Below, one piece after another: positions 34,725 through 43,329 of a stretch of 64,000 bases of DNA. The stretch spans positions 251,099-315,098 of the forward strand of contig NZ_JALMDK010000007.1 of assembly GCF_023094165.1 (NCBI RefSeq). The letters run 5' to 3'. The notes under the pieces were generated by a model, which made no database searches, was not told the origin of the DNA, and worked only from the letters and a program-made list of their open reading frames with translations. Positions within the stretch are counted from its first letter, which is position 1. Each line of letters begins with the position of its first letter. The position numbers and the translations under genes are program-made. The stretch is from Crossiella sp. S99.2 (lineage in GTDB: Bacteria > Actinomycetota > Actinomycetes > Mycobacteriales > Pseudonocardiaceae).

Positions 34725-35444
34725 ATGTCGGGACGGTCGCGGTGCGCGGTGGTCACCGGAGCGGCGGCGGGCATCGGCGCCGCGACCGCCCGACGTCTGG
34801 CGGCAGCGGACTACCAGGTCATCGGCGTCGACCTGGTCGCGTCCACAATGGACAACGGCACCCACCCCCTAGTAGGCGACGTGGCCGCCGAGGACACCTG
34901 GCGACGGGTGCTGGAACTGGCCGACGACCTGGCCGGTGGGGTGGACGCGCTGGTATGCAACGCCTTCACCGTCACCGTGCGGCCACTGCACGAGCAGAGC
35001 CGGGCCGAGTGGACCCGGCAACTAGAGGTCAACCTCACCGGCGCCTACCTGGCCGCGCACGCCTGCCTGCCCACGCTGATGCCCCGGCGCGGCGCGGTGG
35101 TGCTGGTGTCCTCGGTGCACGCGCACTTCGGCATCCCCGGCCACCCCGGCTACGCCGCCAGCAAAGGCGGACTGGTGTCGCTGGCCCGGCAGCTCGCGGT
35201 GGAGTACGCGCCGGAGGTGCGGGTCAACGCGGTGCTGCCCGGCCCGGTGCTCACCGCCGCCTGGGACCGGGTCAGCCAGGCCGACCGGGAACGCAGTGCC
35301 AGGGCCACCCCGGCCCGGCGGCTGGGTGAGCCTGCCGAGGTGGCGGAGGTGGTCAACTTCCTGCTCTCCCCGGCGGCCAGCTTCGTCACCGGGGCGGAAC
35401 TGGTGGTCGACGGCGGCTGGTCAGCGGCCAAGGACTCGTCATGA
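34725..35444 (+). CDS. SDR oxidoreductase, probable D-galactose 1-dehydrogenase
   Basis: A 239-residue classical short-chain dehydrogenase: TGAAAGIGAATAR at the N-terminus for NAD(P), the catalytic Ser in VLVSSVHAHFG, YxxxK as YAASK, and C-terminal AELVVDGGWSA. The position between the alpha-galactosidases and a D-galactonate dehydratase argues for oxidation of galactose to galactonolactone in the De Ley-Doudoroff route (inference). It has a good AAAGGGGAG ribosome site 10 nt before ATG 34725. Confidence 0.8.
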   Translation: MSGRSRCAVVTGAAAGIGAATARRLAAADYQVIGVDLVASTMDNGTHPLVGDVAAEDTWRRVLELADDLAGGVDALVCNAFTVTVRPLHEQSRAEWTRQLEVNLTGAYLAAHACLPTLMPRRGAVVLVSSVHAHFGIPGHPGYAASKGGLVSLARQLAVEYAPEVRVNAVLPGPVLTAAWDRVSQADRERSARATPARRLGEPAEVAEVVNFLLSPAASFVTGAELVVDGGWSAAKDSS

Positions 35445-35454
35445 GGGGGTATGA

Positions 35455-36603
35455 GTGAAGATCACCGGGATCGAGACCTTTCTGGTCGCGCCGCGCTGGC
35501 TGTTCCTCAAGATCAGCACCGATGAGGGCCTCGTCGGCTGGGGCGAGCCGGTGGTGGAGGGCCGGGCGGAGACCGTGCGCGCGGCCGTGCACGAGCTGTC
35601 CGAACTGGTGCTCGGCCAGGACCCGCTGCGCATCGAGGATCACTGGCAGGTGTTGCGGCGCAGTGGTTTCTACCGCGGCGGACCGGTGCTCTCCAGCGCG
35701 CTGTCCGGCTACGACCAGGCGCTGTGGGATATCGCGGGCAAGGCGCGGGACTGCCCGGTGCACGAGCTGCTCGGCGGCCCGGTGCGCGATCGGGTGCGGG
35801 TCTACTCCTGGGTGGGCGGCGACCGGCCGGACGGCATTTTCGACGCCGTGACCAGGCAGGTCGAGGCCGGGTACACCGCGGTGAAGATGAACGTGGCCGG
35901 GCCGCTCACCGCGATCGACACCCCCGCCCAGGCCAACGCCGCCCTCGACCGGGCCCGGCAGGCCAGGGAAGCCCTTGGCCCGCACGGGGATCTGGCCATC
36001 GACTTCCACGGCCGCACCAGCCCGGCGATGGCCCGGCGGCTGGTGCGGATGTTGGAGGAGGTGCAGCCGATGTTCGTCGAAGAACCGGTTCTGCCTGAGC
36101 TGCAAGGCAATGCGCTGGCCTCGGTGGTGCAGGCCAGCACGGTGCCGGTGGCGGTGGGGGAGCGGCTGTACTCGCGCTGGGAGGTCAAACCGGCGCTGGA
36201 CGCCGGCGTCGCGGTGCTGCAACCGGATCCCTCGCACGCCGGCGGCATCTCCGAGTTACGGCGGATCGGCGCGCTGGCCGAGATCTACGGCGCCAGCATC
36301 GCCCCGCACTGCCCGCTCGGCCCGATCGCACTGGCCGCCAGCCTGCAGATCGCCTTCGCCACGCCCAACTTCCTCATCCAGGAACAAAGCCTGCGCCTGC
36401 ACTACAACACCGGCGGCGAACTCCTGGACTACCTCCTCGACACCACCCCGTTCGACTTCGTCGACGGCCACGCCCGCCGCCCGCTCGGCCCCGGCCTGGG
36501 CATCGAGATCGACGAGACCGCGGTCCGCCGCGCCGCCGAGACCGGCCACCACTGGCGCAACCCGGTGTGGCGGCACGAGGACGGCAGTCTGGCCGAATGG
36601 TGA
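35455..36603 (+). CDS. dgoD: D-galactonate dehydratase (enolase superfamily)
   Basis: A 382-residue mandelate-racemase-subgroup enzyme. Seen are KMN (base region, about 143), the metal ligands Asp in AIDFHGRTS, Glu in MFVEEP and Glu in AVGERLYSRW, and the catalytic His in APHCPLGPIALAA. The IQEQSLRLHYNTGGELLDYL stretch is a close match to galactonate dehydratases. It converts D-galactonate to 2-keto-3-deoxygalactonate. GTG 35455 is used; an ATG at 35451 is out of frame. One TTA codon is present at 36256-36258. The end overlaps the next gene. Confidence 0.88.
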   Translation: MKITGIETFLVAPRWLFLKISTDEGLVGWGEPVVEGRAETVRAAVHELSELVLGQDPLRIEDHWQVLRRSGFYRGGPVLSSALSGYDQALWDIAGKARDCPVHELLGGPVRDRVRVYSWVGGDRPDGIFDAVTRQVEAGYTAVKMNVAGPLTAIDTPAQANAALDRARQAREALGPHGDLAIDFHGRTSPAMARRLVRMLEEVQPMFVEEPVLPELQGNALASVVQASTVPVAVGERLYSRWEVKPALDAGVAVLQPDPSHAGGISELRRIGALAEIYGASIAPHCPLGPIALAASLQIAFATPNFLIQEQSLRLHYNTGGELLDYLLDTTPFDFVDGHARRPLGPGLGIEIDETAVRRAAETGHHWRNPVWRHEDGSLAEW

Positions 36604-37487
36604 CCGAGGCGATCTGGCTGGACAACGGCGTGCTGCGGCTGGGTTTCCTGCCCGCGCTCGGTGGCCGCCTGCTCTCCCTGCGGCATGAGGGCGTCGAGGT
36701 GTTGTGGCGCAACCCGAGGCTGCTCGACGACGAGCTGCAACCCGTTGGCGGGCACCGGTTCGCACCCAACTCCGGGGAGATGGGCGACTGGGTCAACTAC
36801 GGCGGCGACAAGACCTGGCCCGCCCCGCAGGGCTGGTCCGGCGCGCACGAATGGCCCGGCCCACCCGACCCGGTGCTGGACTCCGGCCCGTACACCGCCG
36901 CCGTCGAAGGCTTGTCCGTCACCCTGACCAGCGGCCACGACCCGCACACCGGCCTGCGCCTGACCCGCCGCTTCACCCTGCACGCCAAGGACGCCGGCTA
37001 CTGCCTCGACCTCACCGCCACCAACACCGGCGAGCACCCGGTCCGCTGGTCGCTGTGGAACGTCACCCAGCTCCCGGCCGGAACCGTCCACATCGGACTC
37101 ACCGACCGCCCCGAGCCCAGGGTCCGCGACCTGATCACCACCACCCACCCGGTCGAACACCGGATCGACGGTGACCTGGTGACGGTGCCCAGCCAGGCCA
37201 CCGTGGGCAAACTCGGCTTCCCTGGCAGCGTGGGCTGGGTCACCCACCACGGCCGCCGCTCGCTCACCCAGCGGTTCACTGTGGACAGTGCCGCCGAGTA
37301 TCCGGACGGTGGCTCGCCGCTGGAAGTCTGGCTGGAATCCCCGCTGCCCGAACCAATCGCCGCCCTGGGCAACCTCAACCCACCGGACGAGATCGTGGAA
37401 TGCGAGATTCTCGGCCCGCTCACCACCCTGGCGCCGGGCGCGTCCACCGGGTTGCGGATCGAGGTCAGCGTGGCGGATCCAGCCTGA
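36600..37487 (+). CDS. DUF4380-like / aldose-epimerase-like protein of the galactose locus
   Basis: A 295-residue beta-rich protein: VLRLGFLPALGGRLLSLRHEGVEVLWRNP opens like galactose mutarotases, followed by GDWVNYGGDKTWPAPQGW, which is the DUF4380 signature. No clear epimerase catalytic pair is evident. Placement after the dehydratase (GTGA overlap; ATG 36597 is an alternative) suggests handling of an open or cyclic galactose form, such as mutarotation or lactone hydrolysis; this is inference. Its 3' end overlaps the convergent GNAT gene by 23 bp. Confidence 0.7.
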   Translation: MTEAIWLDNGVLRLGFLPALGGRLLSLRHEGVEVLWRNPRLLDDELQPVGGHRFAPNSGEMGDWVNYGGDKTWPAPQGWSGAHEWPGPPDPVLDSGPYTAAVEGLSVTLTSGHDPHTGLRLTRRFTLHAKDAGYCLDLTATNTGEHPVRWSLWNVTQLPAGTVHIGLTDRPEPRVRDLITTTHPVEHRIDGDLVTVPSQATVGKLGFPGSVGWVTHHGRRSLTQRFTVDSAAEYPDGGSPLEVWLESPLPEPIAALGNLNPPDEIVECEILGPLTTLAPGASTGLRIEVSVADPA

Positions 37488-37923
37488 AACACACCATCCC
37501 GTCCCGCTCGTCCCAGGATTCGACCTCGCGGAACCCGAGCCGCCGGTACAACCCGATCGCGTCAGTCCGCCAGTCCCACACCGACAACCGCACCCCGGTC
37601 CCGGCCGCCTGCACCGCGGCCTCGGTGAGGTGCCGGGCCACGCCCTTGCCGCGCCAGCCCGGATCCACCCACAGCCGTTTCAGCTCGCCGTCTGCGGTCA
37701 GCACCACACACCCCACCGGTTCGTCCACAGTGGACGCCAGCAACACCAGGCCGTCCGCGAACGAACCCAGCGGATCCAGCACCTCCCGGCGGTAGCGCTC
37801 CGGCAACCCGGTGGCGTCCGGCGCCGGAGCGCCCTTCTCCGCCTCGGTGGCCAGGTGATAGCCGGTCAGCAGCCGGACCAGCCACTCGACCCGGTCCGGC
37901 GGGCAGGGCGCGACGGTGATCAT
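37465..37923 (-). CDS. GNAT-family N-acetyltransferase
   Basis: A 152-residue acetyltransferase. Motif A reads LKRLWVDPGWRGKGVARHL (about 83-101) with the acetyl-CoA loop R/Q-x-x-G-x-G/A, and it ends with AIGLYRRLGFREVESW, the usual motif B. The start ATG 37923 gives a normal family length; the frame remains open further upstream without support. Substrate unknown. Convergent overlap with the DUF4380-like gene. Confidence 0.85.
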   Translation of the reverse strand: MITVAPCPPDRVEWLVRLLTGYHLATEAEKGAPAPDATGLPERYRREVLDPLGSFADGLVLLASTVDEPVGCVVLTADGELKRLWVDPGWRGKGVARHLTEAAVQAAGTGVRLSVWDWRTDAIGLYRRLGFREVESWDERDGMVCFRLDPPR

Positions 37924-38074
37924 GCCGCCATCCCACCGCGATGGGCTCGCGGTAGCAAGGGTTGTGCGATCGGCGCGGCGCCCGGCCCTGATCTTGGCCG
38001 ATCGCACAAGAGAACAGCGCGGCCGGACTGATGTGGTGGGCACGGGGGGTCCGCGTAGAAAAGGATGGTTTCCC

Positions 38075-39160
38075 GTGCTCAGAAGGTTGATCTCACCGGC
38101 GCTCACCGTGGCGCTGGTGCTCTCCGGTGGCGTCGCGCTCGCGCAGCCGACCGGCACCGGCAAGGTTCAGCAGGCACTCCAGGCAGCCCTGGACGCGGGC
38201 GCGCCGGGCGGGCTCACCGTGGTCAACGACCGCCGCACCGGCAGGCAGACCTACGTCGCCGGCCAGGCCGACCTCACCAGCGGCCGCGCGCCCCGCGCCA
38301 CCGACCGGTTCCGGATCGGCAGCGTCACCAAGCCGTTCGTGGCCACCGCGCTGCTGCAACTCGTCGGCGACGGCAAGCTGTCCCTGGATGACAAGGTCGC
38401 CAAGTGGTTGCCAGGGGCGGTGAAGAACGGCGAGAACATCACCCTGCGGCAGCTGTTGCAACACACCTCCGGGCTGCCGGACTTCGTGCCGCACCTGGAC
38501 TTCAGCCCCGGCGCCGTGCTCACCGAGTACACCCCGGACCAGCTGCTCAAGCTCATCGTCAACGACCAGCCGACCTTCCCGCCCGGCCAGGGCTGGTCCT
38601 ACTCCAACACCGGCTACCTGCTGGCGGGCATGGTGATCGGCAAGGTCACCGGCCGGGACTGGCGGCAGGCGGTGACCGACCGGATCCTGCGCCCACTCGG
38701 CCTGCGCGACACCGAACTGCCCTACCGCAAGACCACCATCAGCGGCCCGCACCTCAGCGGCTACACCGCCGACCCGGCGAACCCCCAGCGCCGGGTCGAG
38801 GTCACCAGGATCAGCCCGACCATGGCCGACGCCGCGGGCGAGCTGATCTCCACCGCGGACGACCTCGGCAGGTTCTTCCGCGCCCTACTGAGCGGTCGGT
38901 TGCTGCCCGCCGCGCAGCTCAGGGAGATGACCACCGCGGTGCCGATGACCGGACGCCAGGGCGGTTACGGGCTCGGGCTGATGCGCACCGACCTCAGTTG
39001 CGGCATCTCGGTGTGGGGCCACGGCGGTTCCATCCCCGGCTTCAACAGCTGGGCCGCCAGTGACGCCACCGGCGGCAAGGTGATCGGGCTCAACGTCAAC
39101 CAGCAGCTGGCCAACCCCACGCCCGCGCTGCAGGGGGTGCTCACCGCCGCCTACTGTTGA
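38075..39160 (+). CDS. Secreted serine hydrolase, beta-lactamase/D-Ala-D-Ala carboxypeptidase family (S12)
   Basis: A 361-residue protein with a signal peptide ending ALAQP. The class C-type catalytic motifs are all present: SxxK as SVTK (about 85), YxN as YSN in WSYSNTGYLL, and HGG as WGHGGSIPGF near the C-terminus. Such proteins are carboxypeptidases, esterases or beta-lactamase-like enzymes, and sequence alone does not separate them. GTG 38075 follows an AGGATGG site. Confidence 0.85.
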   Translation: MLRRLISPALTVALVLSGGVALAQPTGTGKVQQALQAALDAGAPGGLTVVNDRRTGRQTYVAGQADLTSGRAPRATDRFRIGSVTKPFVATALLQLVGDGKLSLDDKVAKWLPGAVKNGENITLRQLLQHTSGLPDFVPHLDFSPGAVLTEYTPDQLLKLIVNDQPTFPPGQGWSYSNTGYLLAGMVIGKVTGRDWRQAVTDRILRPLGLRDTELPYRKTTISGPHLSGYTADPANPQRRVEVTRISPTMADAAGELISTADDLGRFFRALLSGRLLPAAQLREMTTAVPMTGRQGGYGLGLMRTDLSCGISVWGHGGSIPGFNSWAASDATGGKVIGLNVNQQLANPTPALQGVLTAAYC

Positions 39161-39247
39161 TGTGACCTGGTTCACAACGTGTGTCCGATGAGTTCGTCGC
39201 CCGAAACCCGTCCATGCTGGTGAAGGCGTCGAACAAGGAGATGGACC

Positions 39248-40000
39248 ATGACCGGCACCACTGGCTACGCCCCGCTGTCCGACCTGGCCGTGTACTACGA
39301 GATCCACGGCGCGGGTAGCCCGCTGGTCCTGCTGCACGGCGGGGCGCTCACCATCGACCTGTCCTTCGGGTCGCTGGTGGGCGCTCTCGCGCAGCGGCAC
39401 CAGGTGATCGCGATCGAGCTGCAGGGCCACGGCCACACCGCCGACCGGGAGGCCCCGGGCAGTATCGCCGGTTTCGCTGCCGACGTGATCGGCGTGCTGG
39501 ACCACCTGGGCGTCGAGCAGGTAGACCTGTTCGGTTACAGCCTCGGCGGCCTGGTCGCCGCCCAGATCGGCCTGGACTACCCGGCGCGGGTGGGCAAGCT
39601 GGCGCTGGCCGCCACCCACTTCCACCCGGATGGCTACAAGCCGGAGATCACCGACCCGGCGCAGACCTCCGACCTGCTGCCCACCGAGGCGGACTTCGCC
39701 GCGATGGTCACCGCCTACCGAGCGGTCGCCCCGGACCCGGACCACTTCGACAAGTTCCTGGAGAAGCTCCAGGTCACCGTGCACGGCTGGGCGGGCTGGA
39801 CGCCGGAGCAGCTCGGCCGGATCACCGCGGAGTCGCTGCTTATCGTGGGGGACAACGACTTCATGCGGCTGGAGCACGCGGTCGAGTTCCACCGGCACCT
39901 GCCCAACGCGCAGCTGGCGGTGCTGCCGCGGACCACGCACATGGAGGTGGTGCGCCGGGTGGACCTGGTGCTGCCGATGCTGACCCGCTTCCTGGGCTGA
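39248..40000 (+). CDS. Alpha/beta hydrolase
   Basis: A 250-residue alpha/beta-hydrolase: oxyanion HGG in VLLHGGALT, nucleophile Ser in GYSLGG (about 100), acid Asp in IVGDNDFM and His in RTTHME. The cap is small. A strong AAGGAG site precedes ATG 39248. It lies just upstream of the GGAC operators of the next gene, but its own promoter region carries none, so it is probably outside that regulon. Substrate unknown. Confidence 0.85.
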   Translation: MTGTTGYAPLSDLAVYYEIHGAGSPLVLLHGGALTIDLSFGSLVGALAQRHQVIAIELQGHGHTADREAPGSIAGFAADVIGVLDHLGVEQVDLFGYSLGGLVAAQIGLDYPARVGKLALAATHFHPDGYKPEITDPAQTSDLLPTEADFAAMVTAYRAVAPDPDHFDKFLEKLQVTVHGWAGWTPEQLGRITAESLLIVGDNDFMRLEHAVEFHRHLPNAQLAVLPRTTHMEVVRRVDLVLPMLTRFLG

Positions 40001-40031
40001 GCGCGCAGGCAACTCCCGAGCTTGCAGAACC

Positions 40032-40075
40032 GGACTGCGGTCCATTACCTTCAGGTTCAAGCGGACCACGGTCCG
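40032..40075. promoter_or_regulatory. Pair of TetR operators upstream of the rhodanese gene
   Basis: GGACTGCGGTCC (40032-40043) and CGGACCACGGTCCG (40062-40075), centres 31 bp apart, lie just before ATG 40096. They share the GGAC-N4-GTCC pattern with sites at 40454-40465, 41111-41124 and 41145-41156. Confidence 0.75.
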
Positions 40076-40095
40076 AATATCTGAGGGAGTGCACC

Positions 40096-40428
40096 ATGAC
40101 CGCAGTGATCACCCGGGACGAGCTGAAGCTCGCGATCGAGCAGCAGGCCGTGCTCGTGCTGGACACCCTGGGCGGCGAGTACTACGCCCAGCAGCACCTG
40201 CCGGGCGCGCTCGAACTGGTACTGGCCGACGTCGAGGCGAAGGCGGCCGGGCTGCTGCCGGACCGGGACGCGGCGATCGTCACCTACTGCACCGGTCCGA
40301 CCTGTCCGAACAGCGGCCAGGTCGCCGACCGGCTGACCGCCCTGGGCTACACCAACGTGCGCAAGTACCGCGAGGGCATCCAGGACTGGGTGCGGGCCGG
40401 CCTGCCCGTGACGAGCGCACGCGGCTGA
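40096..40428 (+). CDS. Rhodanese-like sulfurtransferase domain protein
   Basis: A 110-residue single-domain rhodanese. The active-site loop is YCTGPTCPNSGQVAD, with the catalytic Cys first and an extra Cys five residues on, and the domain ends KYREGIQDWVRAGLP. LDTLGGEYYAQQHLPGAL is the family's first half. It may carry sulfane sulfur or respond to thiol stress. Two TetR palindromes overlap its promoter, so it is very probably controlled by the adjacent TetR. Confidence 0.88.
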   Translation: MTAVITRDELKLAIEQQAVLVLDTLGGEYYAQQHLPGALELVLADVEAKAAGLLPDRDAAIVTYCTGPTCPNSGQVADRLTALGYTNVRKYREGIQDWVRAGLPVTSARG

Positions 40429-40453
40429 GGCGTCCGCGCCCTGGCGGGGATTC

Positions 40454-40465
40454 GGACTAAGGTCC
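40454..40465. promoter_or_regulatory. TetR operator upstream of its own gene
   Basis: GGACTAAGGTCC fits the GGAC-N4-GTCC pattern and ends 7 bp before the TetR start codon at 40473, which suggests autorepression. Confidence 0.7.
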
Positions 40466-40472
40466 CCTTGCT

Positions 40473-41087
40473 ATGGGAGAGCAACCGGAAACCGAACTGC
40501 TGCAGATCGGCCAGAGTCCGCCCAAGGAGCGCGCCGACGCCGCCCGGAACCGGCTGAAGATCCTGGCGGCCGCGGCCGAGTTGTTCGAGCGGCACGGCGT
40601 GGACGGGGTGTCCATGGACCAGATCGCCGCGGCCGCCAAGGTCGGCAAGGGCACCCTGTTCCGCCGCTTCGGCGACAAGGCCGGGATGGCTGCGGCGCTG
40701 CTGGACGCCAGGGAACGCGACCTCCAGGGCGCGATCATCAGCGGCCCGCCACCGCTGGGGCCGGGTGCGGCGGCGGGTGATCGACTGCTCGCCTTCCATC
40801 GCGCCTACGCCGAGTTCCTGGAGATCAACCTGGACCTGGTGCACCTGTCCGAGACGGCCAGTCCGGGCGCGCGCTACCGGGTTGGCGCCTACCGGTTCTG
40901 GCACCGGCACGTCGTCATCCTGCTGACCGACGCCCGGCCTACGTTGGACGCCGACTACCTCGCGCACGCCCTGCTCGCGCCGCTGGCCGCCGACCTGCGC
41001 CAGGCGACCAAGGCCGAGTTCGATCTGAAGCGGGTGCTCGCCGGCGGCGAGCGGTTGGTACGGGCGGTGCTCGACGGAACGGTGTGA
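40473..41087 (+). CDS. TetR-family regulator of the rhodanese/azoreductase regulon
   Basis: A 204-residue TetR protein with the N-terminal helix-turn-helix ILAAAAELFERHGVDGVSMDQIAAAAKVGKGTLFRRFGDKAGM and a ligand-binding C-terminal half that has a conserved HRAYAEFLEINLDLVHLSE helix. A GGAC-N4-GTCC site sits at its own promoter and two pairs flank it upstream of the rhodanese and azoreductase genes. A quinone or electrophile is a reasonable ligand, given the azoreductase target (inference). Confidence 0.88.
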   Translation: MGEQPETELLQIGQSPPKERADAARNRLKILAAAAELFERHGVDGVSMDQIAAAAKVGKGTLFRRFGDKAGMAAALLDARERDLQGAIISGPPPLGPGAAAGDRLLAFHRAYAEFLEINLDLVHLSETASPGARYRVGAYRFWHRHVVILLTDARPTLDADYLAHALLAPLAADLRQATKAEFDLKRVLAGGERLVRAVLDGTV

Positions 41088-41110
41088 CGGCGGGCACAAC
41101 CCGAGCTAAG

Positions 41111-41157
41111 CGGACCGGAGTCCGCTACCGTGAGAACGGTAAGAGGACTCCGGTCCG
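41111..41157. promoter_or_regulatory. Pair of TetR operators upstream of the azoreductase gene
   Basis: CGGACCGGAGTCCG (41111-41124) and AGGACTCCGGTCCG (41144-41157) are reverse-complement-like copies with centres 33 bp apart. The second ends 23 bp before ATG 41181. Confidence 0.75.
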
Positions 41158-41180
41158 TTTGACTGTCTGGGGAGTACCGC

Positions 41181-41807
41181 ATGAGCACCCTGTTGCACAT
41201 CTCCGCCTCGCCCCGCGGGGCCGCCTCCGAGTCACTGGCCATTGCCGGCACGTTCTTGAAGACCTACCTCGACATCCATCCCGACCGATCGGTAGGGACC
41301 TTCGACCTGTGGGACGGCACGCTGCCGGAGTTCGGCCCGGCCGCCGCCGAGGCCAAGATGGCGATCTTCGCCGGGCAGCAGCCCACCGGCGCGGCCGCCC
41401 AGGCGTGGCGGGCGGCGGAACGGACCTTCGAGCGCTTCGACGCCGCGGACCGCTACCTGTTCAGCGTGCCGATGTGGAACGCGGGCATCCCGTACATCCT
41501 CAAGCAGTTCATCGACGTGATCAGCCAGCCAGGCAAGGTCTTCGGCTTCGACCCCGAGCAGGGCTATCGAGGGCTGCTCACCGGCAAGAAGGCCGCGGTG
41601 ATCTACACCAGCGCGGTGTACGCGCCGGATCGTGGCCCCCGCTTCGGCGCCGACTTCCAGCAGCCCTACCTCACCGACTGGCTGCGCTGGGCAGGCATCA
41701 CCGACATCGCCGAGATTTCCTTCCGCCCCAACCTGGTCACCACCAGCGCCGAACCCGACCGCGCCCAGGCGCACGCCCAGGCCGCGTCGCTGGCCGCCCG
41801 CTTCTGA
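41181..41807 (+). CDS. azoR: FMN-dependent NADH-azoreductase (quinone reductase)
   Basis: A 208-residue flavodoxin-fold reductase of the AzoR family. The FMN phosphate loop SASPRGAASESLAIA is at residues 8-22, and FSVPMWNAGIPYILKQFIDVI (about 95-115) is the diagnostic flavin-contact segment. AzoR enzymes reduce quinones and azo compounds by two electrons and protect against thiol-reactive quinones. Two TetR palindromes precede it. The gene is followed 30 bp later by the SnoaL-like gene, probably on the same transcript. Confidence 0.9.
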   Translation: MSTLLHISASPRGAASESLAIAGTFLKTYLDIHPDRSVGTFDLWDGTLPEFGPAAAEAKMAIFAGQQPTGAAAQAWRAAERTFERFDAADRYLFSVPMWNAGIPYILKQFIDVISQPGKVFGFDPEQGYRGLLTGKKAAVIYTSAVYAPDRGPRFGADFQQPYLTDWLRWAGITDIAEISFRPNLVTTSAEPDRAQAHAQAASLAARF

Positions 41808-41837
41808 CCCCCGCACCCGAACTTCAGGGAGACAGCC

Positions 41838-42257
41838 ATGCCCGCATGGGAACCACAGGACTGCGACCACCTGCTGGCCAAGGCGTTCAACGAACAGGAC
41901 CTGGCCGCCGCGGTCGAGCTGTACGAGCCCGCCGCCAGCGTGCGCCGCCTGGCCCACCTCGGCGGCGAGGTGGCCACCGGCGACACCGGGATCCGCGAGG
42001 TCATGGCCGGCTACGTCGGCCTGCGCCCGCACATGGACCTGGTCGTGCACCACGTGACCCGTAGCGGGGACATCGCGGTGCTGCGCTCGCAGTGGCGGAT
42101 CACCGGCACCGGCGCGGACGGCGCCCCCGTCGAACTGACCCACCACGGCATCGAGGTGGTCCGCCAACAACCCGACGGCACCTGGAAGTTCGTCATCGAC
42201 CACCCCTACGGCGCGGATCCCGAACTGGCCGTGCCCTTCGAGTCGCTATCCGCCTAG
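41838..42257 (+). CDS. SnoaL-like / NTF2-fold protein
   Basis: A 139-residue cone-fold protein: LLAKAFNEQDLAAAVELYEPAASVRRL, then a GIREVMAGYVGLRP helix and a terminal GTWKFVIDHPYG strand. This family covers isomerases and polyketide cyclases as well as non-catalytic binders. It is the last gene of the azoreductase transcript and precedes a strong hairpin. Confidence 0.8.
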   Translation: MPAWEPQDCDHLLAKAFNEQDLAAAVELYEPAASVRRLAHLGGEVATGDTGIREVMAGYVGLRPHMDLVVHHVTRSGDIAVLRSQWRITGTGADGAPVELTHHGIEVVRQQPDGTWKFVIDHPYGADPELAVPFESLSA

Positions 42258-42280
42258 GGCATTGCGACCCACCCGAACCC

Positions 42281-42323
42281 CGGCCCCGCCCGCCGACCTG
42301 GAGGAGGTCGACGGCCGGGGCCG
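42281..42323. terminator. Long GC-rich hairpin after the SnoaL-like gene
   Basis: Arms at 42281-42299 and 42305-42323 pair over 19 bp with two mismatches around a 5-nt loop (CGGCCCC...GACCT against AGGTC...GGGGCCG). It is the only notable structure in the 307-bp gap 42258-42564, which otherwise contains no gene. Confidence 0.8.
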
Positions 42324-42564
42324 GACCTCTGGTGCGCGGCCGGGTTCGCCTAGCCCGTCCGGGTGGTCGGTGGGGGCGCTTGACCGGGAACGGCCATCCG
42401 GACGGACCGTTCGGGTAGGGGCGCGTGACCGTTCGGACAGCCCCGGCCGCCGCGGGCCTGGGGCCGGGTTCGCCGGGACTAGGGTGGCGTTTGTGGGCGG
42501 CCACCCCACACGCCCGTCACCCGTGGTGGCCGCCTGCTTTTCCGCCGCTGGCCGGGATTCCCGC

Positions 42565-43320
42565 TCAGTCCACGATCGCGCCGCAGCTGATGTTGATCGG
42601 CGATCCGGTGATCGTGCGCGCGTGCTCCGAGGCCGCGAACGCCGCCACCCGCCCCACATCCTCCCGGGTGGCCGCCCGCTTCAGCATCGTCCCGTCCACC
42701 ATGCCCTGCAGGATCTCCGCCATCGCCGGGTCGCCCGCCGGGACCGAGTCGATGATCCCCGAGGTCAGCAGGGTGACCGCGCGGATGCCGTGCTTGCCCC
42801 ACTCGTTGGCCATTGCCCGGCGCAGCGAGTCCACCGCGTCGAAGGCGACCTGCAGCCCGCCCAGGTGGTAGCCGGGCACCGGGTCGCCCTTGCCGCCGAA
42901 GGTGAGGATCACGCCGGAGCGTTGCCGGATCATGTGGCGGGCGGCGGCGCGGGAGGTGATGAAGGTGGTGCGTACCGCGGTGTCCACCACCGTCATGACG
43001 TCCATTGTGGACATTTGATCCAGGGGGATGCCCTGGACGTCGCCGTGGGTGATGAGGTTGAAGGAAATGTCCAGGGTGCCGAAGCGGTCCGCGACCTCGG
43101 CGGCGTGCGCGTCCACCGCGGGCTCGTCCAGGGCGTCGAGCACGGCGGTCTCCGCCCGGCCGCCCTCGGCGCGGATGGTTTCCGCGAGCGCGTCCAGCCG
43201 GGACTGGGTGCGGCCGGTGAGGTGCACGGTGGCGCCCTGGCGGGCGAATTCGGCGGCCACCGCGCTGCCGATCTGGCCCGCGGCACCGTAGATGACTGCC
43301 TGCTTGCGTTCCAGCAACAT
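42565..43320 (-). CDS. SDR-family protein with degenerate active site
   Basis: A 251-residue short-chain dehydrogenase fold. The dinucleotide site VIYGAAGQIGSAVAAEF is intact, as is TGSPINISCGAIVD at the C-terminus. The expected YxxxK is replaced: the region reads GYHLGGLQVAF, with Gly where Lys should be. It may be non-catalytic or use other residues. It follows the FAH gene by about 10 bp and is the last gene of the meta-cleavage operon. Confidence 0.8.
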   Translation of the reverse strand: MLLERKQAVIYGAAGQIGSAVAAEFARQGATVHLTGRTQSRLDALAETIRAEGGRAETAVLDALDEPAVDAHAAEVADRFGTLDISFNLITHGDVQGIPLDQMSTMDVMTVVDTAVRTTFITSRAAARHMIRQRSGVILTFGGKGDPVPGYHLGGLQVAFDAVDSLRRAMANEWGKHGIRAVTLLTSGIIDSVPAGDPAMAEILQGMVDGTMLKRAATREDVGRVAAFAASEHARTITGSPINISCGAIVD

Positions 43321-43329
43321 CAGGCCAAC

